Part shown: in pieces, positions 57,430 through 64,000 of the stretch
Layout: each line of letters begins with the position of its first letter
Numbering within the stretch: position 1 is the first letter of the stretch
IMG/VR virus record: IMGVR_UViG_3300032047_002388
Location: 62,001-126,000 of that record
Direction: 5' to 3' (one strand)
Length of the DNA: 64,000 bases
Origin: a virus
Program-made: the position numbers and the translations under genes
Notes under the pieces: model-generated
The model's input: the letters and a program-made list of their open reading frames with translations, nothing else
The model's database searches: none
Told to the model about the DNA's origin: nothing

Positions 57430-58102
57430 TTTATTAATTAAAAGATGGAGAGAGATATTAATCCTTCTTTTAGTTGGTATTATACTATTTTTGCGAGGGT
57501 GTGGTTCGGATTACGGTGATAAAGAAATTGTAGAAATAGATGGAGAGAAGTTTGAGTTGTTAGAACAAAAAACTGATACTGTATTTGTTGAAAAAGAAGT
57601 CAAAGTAACGAAGTACGTTCCAAAGTACATCACAAAAGAAGTAATCAAAGAAGTGGAAATACCAGTTGATATTGATTCACTTGCTGTTATCAAAGATTAT
57701 TATGCAAAGTATGTGGTTAAAGATACATTAAATCTTACATATGACTTTCCAGAGGTAGTTACCGATTCATTAGGTAATAAACCAAGTGGAGATTTAGGAT
57801 TTGGTATTTTAACTGATGTGATTTCACAAAACGCAATAGAATCAAGAGAGATTGATTGGTTCTTCAAGATTCCAACAGTATATAACACAACAATTGTAAA
57901 AGAGTTACCAAAAAATGAATTTTATATTGGATTAGGTACAGGTATAGACCAAACCAATGGTTTAAATAATCTTAGTGGTAATATTTTATTGAAAAACAAG
58001 AAACAAAACATCTATGGTTTAAATCTTGGGTTATCAAATCAACTTGGTGAATATAAACCATTCATCGGTGGTTCTATATATTGGAAACTAGGAAAAAAAT
58101 AA
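57413..58102 (+). CDS. Membrane-anchored protein with barrel-like C-terminus, spanin candidate
   Basis: The 229-residue protein has one N-terminal membrane segment (about 14-30, ILILLLVGIILFLRGCG), whose LRGC end faintly resembles a lipobox. Then come an acidic stretch, repeated KEVKVTKYVPKYITKEVIKEVEIPVD (extended, about 60-86) and a domain ending in short alternating strands (FYIGLGTGIDQ, LSGNILLKNKKQNIYGLNLGLSN, KPFIGGSIYWKLGKK) with a terminal aromatic pattern like an outer-membrane barrel edge. The architecture, inner anchor plus periplasmic extension plus outer-membrane-like end, would suit a spanin that joins both membranes at lysis. It sits between packaging genes and overlaps its upstream neighbour by 17 bases. 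The function is unproven. Confidence 0.5.
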   Translation: MSIIFSLLIKRWREILILLLVGIILFLRGCGSDYGDKEIVEIDGEKFELLEQKTDTVFVEKEVKVTKYVPKYITKEVIKEVEIPVDIDSLAVIKDYYAKYVVKDTLNLTYDFPEVVTDSLGNKPSGDLGFGILTDVISQNAIESREIDWFFKIPTVYNTTIVKELPKNEFYIGLGTGIDQTNGLNNLSGNILLKNKKQNIYGLNLGLSNQLGEYKPFIGGSIYWKLGKK

Positions 58103-59698
58103 ATGAGTCAAAAAAAATCGCTAAAGGATATTATAAAACTTGAGTATCAGAAATGTGCTCAAGACCCCATACACTTCATGAAGAAGTATTGTATGATACA
58201 ACATCCTGTCCGCGGTAAAATTCCTTTTCATTTATTTCCATTTCAAGAAAAAACACTTGATGGGTTTGCAGAAAACAGATATAATATTATTCTGAAATCA
58301 AGACAGACTGGTATATCAACTTTAACTGCAGGATTTGCATTATGGAAGATGTTATTTAATCAAGATTTCAATGTATTAGTAATTGCAACCAAACAAGAAG
58401 TTGCTAAGAACCTTGTAACGAAGGTTCGTGTAATGAATGATTTCTTACCTAACTGGTTGAAACAAACAACAGTAGAAGATAACAAATTATCTCTGAGATA
58501 TTCAAATGGTTCTCAGATAAAGGCAACTTCATCAAGTGGAGATGCCGGTCGTTCTGAAGCATTATCACTTTTGGTGTTTGATGAGGCAGCGTTTATTGAT
58601 AACATTGAAGATATTTGGATATCTGCACAATCAACACTATCGACTGGTGGTAACGCGATTATTCTTTCTACTCCAAATGGTGTTGGAAACTTTTTTCACA
58701 AAACATGGGTAGAGGCAGAAGAAGAAGTTAATGGATTTAACCCAATCAGATTACATTGGAGTGTACATCCAGAAAGAAACCAAGAGTGGAGGGATAAACA
58801 AGAAATATTACTAGGACCAAAAGGAGCAGCACAAGAATGTGATTGTGATTTCGTTTCTTCTGGTGATACTGTGATTGACCCTCAACTTTTAATGTTCTAC
58901 AAAGAATCGTTTTGTCAAGAACCAGTTGAAAAGGGTGGATTTGACGGAAACTTATGGAAATGGGAATATCCAAACTACAATAAAGGTTATATGGTAGTTG
59001 CCGATGTTGCTCGTGGTGATTCATCCGATTATTCTGCATGTCATGTTATTGATATTGAAGAGGCATCTCAAGTAGCAGAATATAAAGGTAAATTAGATAC
59101 AAAAGATTTTGGAAATTTCTTAGTTGGACTTGCTACCGATTATAATAATGCATTACTAGTGATTGAGAATGCAAATATTGGATGGGCAGTTATACAACAA
59201 GTAATTGATAGAGGATATCAAAACTTATTCTACATGAGTAAGGATTTAAAATATGTAGATGTAGAAAATCAAATGACAAATAGATATCGTGCCGAGGAAA
59301 GAGGTATGGTTGCAGGATTTAGTACTACATCTAAAACAAGACCACTTATTATATCAAAGTTAGACGATTATTTCAGAGATAAATCTGTAACAGTTCGTTC
59401 TAGTAGATTAGTTGATGAATTATTCACTTTCATATGGAATGGGAATAGAGCAGAAGCAATGAGAGGATATAATGATGATTTGGTTATGAGCTTTTCAATC
59501 GGATTATGGGTTAGAGATACCGCTTTGAGATTAAGACAAGAAGGTATTGATTTAACAAAAAAGGCCTTGGGTGGAATTGGAACAGCAACTCATGGTGCTG
59601 TTTATGGGGGTAGTTCTTTACCAGATGGTATGGAATCAAACCCGTGGAAACAGAAAATTGGTGATTCAGAAGAAGATTTGACATGGTTAATTGGTTAA
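58103..59698 (+). CDS. Terminase large subunit gp17
   Basis: This 531-residue ATPase-nuclease packages DNA into the prohead. FHLFPFQEKTLDGFAENRYNIILKSRQTGISTL (about 42-73) contains the adenine-binding Gln region and the Walker A-type loop SRQTGIST (T4: SRQLGKTT; Lys is replaced here). LLVFDEAAFID (about 156-166) is Walker B. The nuclease domain begins with MVVADVARGDSSDYSACHVIDI (about 297-318), with the first metal-binding Asp, and has VIENANIGWAVIQQVIDRGY and GYNDDLVMSFSIGLW (about 458-472) with the later acidic residues. T4 gp17 is 610 residues; marine homologues are shorter, as here. It follows the upstream gene with no gap. Confidence 0.94.
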   Translation: MSQKKSLKDIIKLEYQKCAQDPIHFMKKYCMIQHPVRGKIPFHLFPFQEKTLDGFAENRYNIILKSRQTGISTLTAGFALWKMLFNQDFNVLVIATKQEVAKNLVTKVRVMNDFLPNWLKQTTVEDNKLSLRYSNGSQIKATSSSGDAGRSEALSLLVFDEAAFIDNIEDIWISAQSTLSTGGNAIILSTPNGVGNFFHKTWVEAEEEVNGFNPIRLHWSVHPERNQEWRDKQEILLGPKGAAQECDCDFVSSGDTVIDPQLLMFYKESFCQEPVEKGGFDGNLWKWEYPNYNKGYMVVADVARGDSSDYSACHVIDIEEASQVAEYKGKLDTKDFGNFLVGLATDYNNALLVIENANIGWAVIQQVIDRGYQNLFYMSKDLKYVDVENQMTNRYRAEERGMVAGFSTTSKTRPLIISKLDDYFRDKSVTVRSSRLVDELFTFIWNGNRAEAMRGYNDDLVMSFSIGLWVRDTALRLRQEGIDLTKKALGGIGTATHGAVYGGSSLPDGMESNPWKQKIGDSEEDLTWLIG

Positions 59699-59712
59699 TA
59701 TATAAAAAGATT

Positions 59713-59723
59713 ATATTTATAAA
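59713..59723 (+). promoter_or_regulatory. Putative late promoter (ATATTTATAAA)
   Basis: A copy differing from the consensus only at base 10 lies 17 bases before ATG 59741. TAAGGAG is the following ribosome-binding site. Confidence 0.55.
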
Positions 59724-59740
59724 GTAAGGAGTATAATATT

Positions 59741-60148
59741 ATGGAAGATATAACAAAAGCACTTTATTCAAATTTCGTAAATACAATCAGAGAAACCGCT
59801 GATGAAATCGAAGAGTATGATTGTGAGAATGAACAAGATGTAAAAGAGATTGTTGAGTTCTTAAAAGCATACAAACCAGAGGTCAACGAGGCTGAATATC
59901 AAGGTAGAAAAGTAAAATTGGGTAAACCAATGCAAGGTGATGTTAAGAAGTTTAAAGTTTACGTTAAAAACCCACAAGGTAACGTAGTAAAAGTAAACTT
60001 CGGTCATGGAGGTAGTTCTGCAAAAGGAAAAACTATGAAAATTAGAAAATCTAATCCTAATGCAAGAAAAAACTTTAGAGCAAGACACAATTGTGATAAT
60101 CCAGGACCAAGACACAAAGCTAGATACTGGTCTTGTAGAAAGTGGTAA
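59741..60148 (+). CDS. Head-module protein with conserved C-terminal KARYWSC domain
   Basis: The 135-residue protein has an acidic helical N-terminus (DITKALYSNFVNTIRETADEIEEYDCENEQDVKEIVEFLKAY) and a basic C-terminal domain from about 56 on: GRKVKLGKPMQGDVKKFKVYVKNPQGNVVKVNFG, RKSNPNARKNFRARHNCDNPGPRHKARYWSCRKW. I recognise this C-terminal domain from many marine T4-like phages, sometimes fused to other proteins. Its two Cys and several His suggest metal binding. It lies between terminase and portal, so a head or packaging role is likely, but none is established. Confidence 0.65.
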   Translation: MEDITKALYSNFVNTIRETADEIEEYDCENEQDVKEIVEFLKAYKPEVNEAEYQGRKVKLGKPMQGDVKKFKVYVKNPQGNVVKVNFGHGGSSAKGKTMKIRKSNPNARKNFRARHNCDNPGPRHKARYWSCRKW

Positions 60149-60185
60149 AAATAAAATAAAGGTTATAATTTAAAATAGGAATAAA

Positions 60186-61937
60186 ATGGCAGATACTTCA
60201 TTTTTTGGTAGGTTAACTCGACTGTTTTCAACACAGGCGATTGTTCGTGTCGATAAAGATGGTAAAAGAAAGGTAGTTGATACTGATGATAGACAACGAA
60301 CAAACCTTTCTTCACTAAGAGACAGATATACCAAACTACAAAAGACACAATACGAAATGGCTGGCGGGGCTCAATCAATGGCCTACCAACAAGTTCGTAG
60401 AGAAATATTCAGAGATTATGATGCAATGGATAACGACCCAATAATGGCATCAGCTCTTGATATATTTGCAGATGAATCAACATTAAAGAATGAATTTGGA
60501 AATATATTAACTATTCGTTCCTCAAATGAGAACGTACAAGAAATACTTAACAACTTATTCTATGATATAATGAACGTAGAGTTCAATTTATGGCCATGGG
60601 TAAGAAATATGTGTAAGTATGGAGATTTTTTCTTAGGTTTAGAAATGGCTGAGGGTAAAGGTATCGTTAACGTAACACCTTACTCAGTATATAACACCGA
60701 AAGATTAGAAAGAACCGACCCTGAGAATCCTAATTACGTTAAATTCCATATAGAAGATGATATCAATGGAAAAGTTGATTATGAGAATTGGGAAATTGCA
60801 CACTTTAGATTATTAGCAGATACCAATTGGTTACCATATGGTAAATCAATGGTTGAAAATGCTAGAAGATTATGGAAACAATTATCTCTTATGGAAGATG
60901 CAATGTTGATTCACAGAATCATGAGAGCACCTGAGAAGAGAGTTTTCAAAATTGATATTGGTAACATTCCACCAAACGAAGTTGATAACTATATGCAAAG
61001 AATTATCAACAAGATGAAGAAAGTTCCTTTCTTAGATAGAAACACAGGTGAGTACAACTTAAAGTACAACATGCAAAACCTTACAGAAGATTTCTATCTA
61101 CCAGTAAGGGGTGGAGATAGTGGAACTGCTATTGATAACTTAAGTGGTTTAGAGTATTCATCTATTGATGATATCGATTATCTTAAAAATAAATTGTTTG
61201 CAGCTCTTAAGATTCCAAAAGCATATTTGGGATATGATGAAAATGTTAATGGTAAAGCAACACTTGCTGCTGAAGATGTAAGATTTGCAAGAACAATTGA
61301 AAGAATACAAAGAATTGTTGTATCTGAATTAAGTAAGATTGCTATTGTTCATTTATATTCACAAGGTATCGAAGATTCAGAGATGACTAACTTCGAGTTG
61401 GCGTTAGTAAACCCATCTACAATTTACGAACAAGAAAAAGTAAATTTGTGGAGTGAGAAAATTAGATTGGCAACAGATATCAAAGATTTAAATATGTTAT
61501 CTAAGGATTGGGTATATGAAAATATATTCAAAATGTCTGACCAAGAGTTTGCTACACAAAAAACTAAAATTATAAATGATTTAAAAGATAGATTTAGACA
61601 TCGTTCTATTGAAGATGAGGGTAATGACCCTGCTATGGAGGATGAACCAGAAGATGTAGAAGAATCATTAGAAAAAATAAAACAAGAAATTAAAGATAAA
61701 GGTGGTAGACCTAGAGAAGGGGGAACTTACAAAAAGGATAAACATCCATATGGAAGAGACCCATTAGGTGATGACGACCGTACTAAAACCAACAAAAGAC
61801 AAACCAGAGAGAGTAAGGTAAGAGTTTCTAATCAGAAAGCAAAGGAAATTGTAAATGGAGTTTCTTCAAAAAGAAAGTATTTAACTGAAAATGATATGTT
61901 AAATGAAGAAAATCTATTGGCTGATAGAGAAATTTAA
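60186..61937 (+). CDS. Portal protein gp20
   Basis: The 583-residue protein forms the dodecameric portal through which DNA enters and leaves the head. Family-typical segments are YDAMDNDPIMASALDIFADEST (about 79-100), FNLWPWVRNMCKYGDFFLGLEM, PEKRVFKIDIGNIPPNEVDNYMQRIINKMKKVPF (about 249-282), NLTEDFYLPVRGGDSGTAIDNLSG and YLKNKLFAALKIPKAYLGYDEN, all paralleling T4 gp20 (524 residues). The last 100 residues are charged and low complexity (EDEPEDVEESLEKIKQEIKDKGGRPREGG) and look disordered. It follows the 135-residue head protein by 37 bases without a promoter motif of its own. Confidence 0.94.
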   Translation: MADTSFFGRLTRLFSTQAIVRVDKDGKRKVVDTDDRQRTNLSSLRDRYTKLQKTQYEMAGGAQSMAYQQVRREIFRDYDAMDNDPIMASALDIFADESTLKNEFGNILTIRSSNENVQEILNNLFYDIMNVEFNLWPWVRNMCKYGDFFLGLEMAEGKGIVNVTPYSVYNTERLERTDPENPNYVKFHIEDDINGKVDYENWEIAHFRLLADTNWLPYGKSMVENARRLWKQLSLMEDAMLIHRIMRAPEKRVFKIDIGNIPPNEVDNYMQRIINKMKKVPFLDRNTGEYNLKYNMQNLTEDFYLPVRGGDSGTAIDNLSGLEYSSIDDIDYLKNKLFAALKIPKAYLGYDENVNGKATLAAEDVRFARTIERIQRIVVSELSKIAIVHLYSQGIEDSEMTNFELALVNPSTIYEQEKVNLWSEKIRLATDIKDLNMLSKDWVYENIFKMSDQEFATQKTKIINDLKDRFRHRSIEDEGNDPAMEDEPEDVEESLEKIKQEIKDKGGRPREGGTYKKDKHPYGRDPLGDDDRTKTNKRQTRESKVRVSNQKAKEIVNGVSSKRKYLTENDMLNEENLLADREI

Positions 61938-61955
61938 GGTTAAATTAATATTTTT

Positions 61956-61966
61956 ATATTTATATA
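61956..61966 (+). promoter_or_regulatory. Putative late promoter (ATATTTATATA)
   Basis: An exact consensus copy lies 37 bases before ATG 62004. It probably drives the small head genes and gp21. Confidence 0.6.
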
Positions 61967-62003
61967 AGAGTTTTAGTATGTATATCAAATTGTAGGACAA
62001 AAA

Positions 62004-62870
62004 ATGAAAAAAATAAAACATTCAAAATTTAAGAACACTGGTATTTTGTTTGAACTACTAGTTAGACAAATCACATTAGAGATTCTAAACGGAGGTGATG
62101 AGAAAGCTAAAAACATAATTAAAGAGTTCTTTAAGCAAGGTACAGAAATTTCTAAAGAGAAAAAGTTGTACGATTTACTACTAAAAGAAAAGTACAATTC
62201 AGAATCAAGAGCAGAAAAGTTCATTGATGTAGTACTAGAAGCACACTCTAAAATAGATACTCAAAAAATTCTAAAAGAAAAATATAATCTTATTAAAAAG
62301 ATACAAGAATCATTTAATATAGATGAATTCTTAAACTCACCTCTTACAAACTACAAAACTTATGCATCAATATACAAAATTTTTGAAGCTAAACAAGTAG
62401 AGCAATTTGATATTAAAGATAATTTGAACGCAAGATTCACTTTAGTAGAACATATTATAAATGATTCTATCAAAAACAAACAAAAACTAGTTGAAGATAG
62501 AACAATTGAAATGTACAAAAAACAAGAGAAAGATATGAGAATGCTTTCTTATAGAATACTAATCGAATCTTTCAATAAAAAATACACAAAACTAGATTCT
62601 TCACAGAAATCATTGTTAAAAGAATATATTAACAATATTAACAATACTAGTAAGTTTAAAGAATATTTCAACTTAAGACTAAAAGAATTAGTTACTTCAT
62701 TACACGAAGAATATACCAAAACTTCTGATAAAGTTACTAAAATTAAGTTAAAAGAAACTTTAAACCTTCTAAAAAGACAAAAAGTTAGAAAGAAAGTATC
62801 CGATTCACAAGTTTCAGCAATTATGATTGGATATGAATTAGTAAAGGAAATGAAGAATGTTAGAAAGTAA
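62004..62870 (+). CDS. Helical head-module protein, function unknown
   Basis: The 288-residue protein begins MKKIKHSKFKNTGILFELLVRQITLEILNG and is helical and Lys/Glu-rich throughout (KEFFKQGTEISKEKKLYDLLLKEKY, ARFTLVEHIINDSIKNKQKLVEDRTIEMYKKQEKDMRMLSYRILIESF). I recall this protein, unnamed, from head modules of marine T4-like phages. Between portal and prohead protease T4 has the small core proteins gp67 and gp68, and a scaffold or core role would fit the high charge and helix content. No sequence match to them is evident. It overlaps the next gene by 14 bases. Confidence 0.6.
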   Translation: MKKIKHSKFKNTGILFELLVRQITLEILNGGDEKAKNIIKEFFKQGTEISKEKKLYDLLLKEKYNSESRAEKFIDVVLEAHSKIDTQKILKEKYNLIKKIQESFNIDEFLNSPLTNYKTYASIYKIFEAKQVEQFDIKDNLNARFTLVEHIINDSIKNKQKLVEDRTIEMYKKQEKDMRMLSYRILIESFNKKYTKLDSSQKSLLKEYINNINNTSKFKEYFNLRLKELVTSLHEEYTKTSDKVTKIKLKETLNLLKRQKVRKKVSDSQVSAIMIGYELVKEMKNVRK

Positions 62871-63306
62871 GTATAAAGATTTTATTGCTGAACTTATAAA
62901 AGAAGTAGAAGAAGAGTTAGAAGAACAAACTACTACTGCTAATGTTGATGGGTATCAAACTCCTTATGCTTTTTCTGGTAAGGGAAAGAAAGATAGGAGA
63001 AAAAAGATTGCCCAACAAATGGGATATAAGATTGTAGGTGAAGCAAAAATTAAAACACCAGTTAATCGTTGGTTGGCATTGAAGAATGATGAAACTCGTT
63101 CTCCAAATCAAAAATTAGCTGTGGGTTTAAAAGAACTTAAATACCAATTGGCTGAAGTTGAAAAGTTCTTCAACTGGTATAATAAGATTAAAACGATGAA
63201 TGAACTTGATAAAAATAATTATTGGAAGAGGACTCATCGTCATATTTATAATGTGAAGGAAAGATTAATTAATATAGCCAATAGTATAAAGGAGTTAGAC
63301 CAATGA
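62857..63306 (+). CDS. Small head-module protein with acidic N-terminal helix
   Basis: The 149-residue protein starts MLESKYKDFIAELIKEVEEELEEQ, reminiscent of T4 capsid-targeting peptides (…EFIAEA…). A basic part follows (YAFSGKGKKDRRKKIAQQMGYKIVGEAK, about 37-64), then a helical C-terminus (ELKYQLAEVEKFFNWYNKIKTMNELDKNNYW, NVKERLINIANSIKEL). Cotranscription and overlap with neighbours on both sides link it to prohead assembly. It could be a core protein cleaved by gp21 or an internal head protein. The family is not recognised. Confidence 0.58.
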   Translation: MLESKYKDFIAELIKEVEEELEEQTTTANVDGYQTPYAFSGKGKKDRRKKIAQQMGYKIVGEAKIKTPVNRWLALKNDETRSPNQKLAVGLKELKYQLAEVEKFFNWYNKIKTMNELDKNNYWKRTHRHIYNVKERLINIANSIKELDQ

Positions 63307-63575
63307 AAATAACAAAAAGTAGATTAAAAGAAATTATCGCAGATGTACTTAGAGAAGAATCTGAATATCAGACTTTCTTTAAGAAGGCACTAGAAAAAAG
63401 CGGTAAATCAATTCCATCCATGTCTGATGAAGAAAAGAAAGCGTTCTTCAACAAGATTCAGAAAGCATGGAAAGGTAAAGGAAAAAAGAATGAAGAATTA
63501 GCTTCATCTCAAATTGGTAAAGGTGATAACGCCAAACCATCTAAAGATGCATCTGATTCATCTAAGATAAAGTAA
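63303..63575 (+). CDS. Small head-module protein, function unknown
   Basis: The 90-residue protein starts MKITKSRLKEIIADVLREESEYQTFFKKALEK, followed by MSDEEKKAFFNKIQKAWKGKGKK and a Ser/Asp/Lys-rich end that looks disordered. The N-terminal MKITKSxLKxII..E helix recurs in small proteins of marine phages as I recall. It overlaps the preceding stop by 4 bases (ATGA). A prohead core or internal protein is likely. Confidence 0.6.
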   Translation: MKITKSRLKEIIADVLREESEYQTFFKKALEKSGKSIPSMSDEEKKAFFNKIQKAWKGKGKKNEELASSQIGKGDNAKPSKDASDSSKIK

Positions 63576-63581
63576 AATAAT

Positions 63582-63770
63582 ATGACAAAGGAGAGATTGT
63601 TAGATATTATTAATGAGGAGGTTGATAACGTAAAATTTGGTATCAACCATTTTCTTATTAAAGAGGAAATCACTAACGAAGATGAAAAACAGATTCGTGA
63701 ATTGATTAGACAAGAAGTATCTGCAATATTTTTTGATTTGTTTAAGAAAAGAAAAACTTGGGGAGCATAA
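63582..63770 (+). CDS. Small acidic helical protein before prohead protease
   Basis: The 62-residue protein MTKERLLDIINEEVDNVKFGINHFLIKEEI continues with TNEDEKQIRELIRQEVSAIFFDLFKKRKTWGA. It is helical, acidic at the start and basic at the end. It lies 6 bases after the preceding gene and shares one base with the gp21 start (TAATG). It probably takes part in head assembly; no named counterpart is recognised. Confidence 0.6.
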   Translation: MTKERLLDIINEEVDNVKFGINHFLIKEEITNEDEKQIRELIRQEVSAIFFDLFKKRKTWGA

Positions 63771-64000
63771 TGGGACAATTACTAATAGAAACTAGATTAT
63801 TTGAGGGAAGAGTTAACGAAGATTCCGAAGGAAGAACTATCGTTAAGGGTGTTCTACAACGTGCAGAGGCTCCAAATCAAAACGAAAGAGTATATCCAAA
63901 GTCAATTCTAATGAGAGAAGCAAAAAAATATGAAACTCTTATTAAAGAAAGAAGAGCGTTGGGTGAATTAGACCATCCAGATTCTTCTGTAATAAACTTG
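63770..64000 (+). CDS. Prohead core protease gp21 (partial, N-terminus only)
   Basis: The first 77 residues are visible before the window ends. MGQLLIETRLFEGRV, VKGVLQRAEAPNQNERVYPKSILMREAKKY and RRALGELDHPDSSVINL match the N-terminal part of T4 gp21 (QLLIET, then GIFMQAEVVNRNKRLYPKRIL, then ALGELNHP). The GELDHP block carries one His of the catalytic set of this serine protease family. The enzyme matures the prohead by cutting scaffold and capsid proteins. The ATG shares its A with the upstream TAA. The catalytic Ser and the major capsid gene should lie just beyond the right edge. Confidence 0.92.
   Translation, partial: MGQLLIETRLFEGRVNEDSEGRTIVKGVLQRAEAPNQNERVYPKSILMREAKKYETLIKERRALGELDHPDSSVINL

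Overview
The window is a contiguous, gene-dense, AT-rich stretch (about one third GC by eye, not computed) of a T4-like myovirus genome, most likely a marine phage. The evidence is a set of T4-type structural and replication proteins: gp55-like late sigma factor, gp5-like spike/hub, gp25, gp6, gp17 large terminase, gp20 portal, gp21 prohead protease (cut by the right edge), a gp61-type primase and a gp47/gp46-type nuclease. Every gene but one lies on the + strand, most neighbours overlap or abut, and I saw no tRNA, integrase, IS element or CRISPR array. Three things suggest a Bacteroidetes (flavobacterial) host: two intergenic promoters with TTG-N19/20-TATATTAG architecture, close to the Bacteroidetes TTG/TAnnTTTG promoter; BACON-type domains in virion proteins; and a signal peptide ending in FGQ. 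The host call is an inference.

Layout. 1-4151: peptide deformylase, exported lytic-transglycosylase-like enzyme, small membrane protein, late sigma factor, carbamoyltransferase. 4209-5009: exported MORN-like protein and a terminator-insulated, holin-like membrane protein. 5110-24342: baseplate and tail module (spike, gp25, gp6, DNRLRE-like protein, a 2160-residue tail protein with poly-proline, BACON and LamG-like parts, and two related tail proteins). 24346-25288: sulfotransferase and GIY-YIG protein. 25360-30709: primase, a putative glycosyltransferase and a single-chain Mre11/Rad50 fusion, behind a host-type promoter. 30699-30863: the only minus-strand gene, a ribbon-helix-helix protein. 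30918-37696: 2026-residue tail fibre and small accessory proteins. 37701-53410: a 16-kb glycan and sugar-modification island. 53561-56707: a fused NMNAT-like/zinc-ribbon/ligase-like protein. 56767-64000: packaging and head module (gp17, gp20, small head proteins, gp21).

Regulation. An 11-bp motif, consensus ATATTTATATA, precedes eleven gene starts, almost all structural, and a weaker copy precedes the tail fibre. I interpret it as the late promoter used by the encoded gp55-like sigma factor. One copy at 38694 precedes the bulk of the sugar island, so that island is probably expressed late and used to decorate virions rather than to modify early DNA.

The best candidate for an undescribed system is the island. 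It holds three SDR sugar enzymes, an RmlC-type epimerase, a minimal split thiamine-pyrophosphate enzyme, a cytidylyltransferase, a methyltransferase, a twitch-type radical SAM protein, two tandem GT7 galactosyltransferase-like enzymes each interrupted by a LamG lectin-like domain, a free LamG protein, and two members of a three-copy putative glycosyltransferase family.
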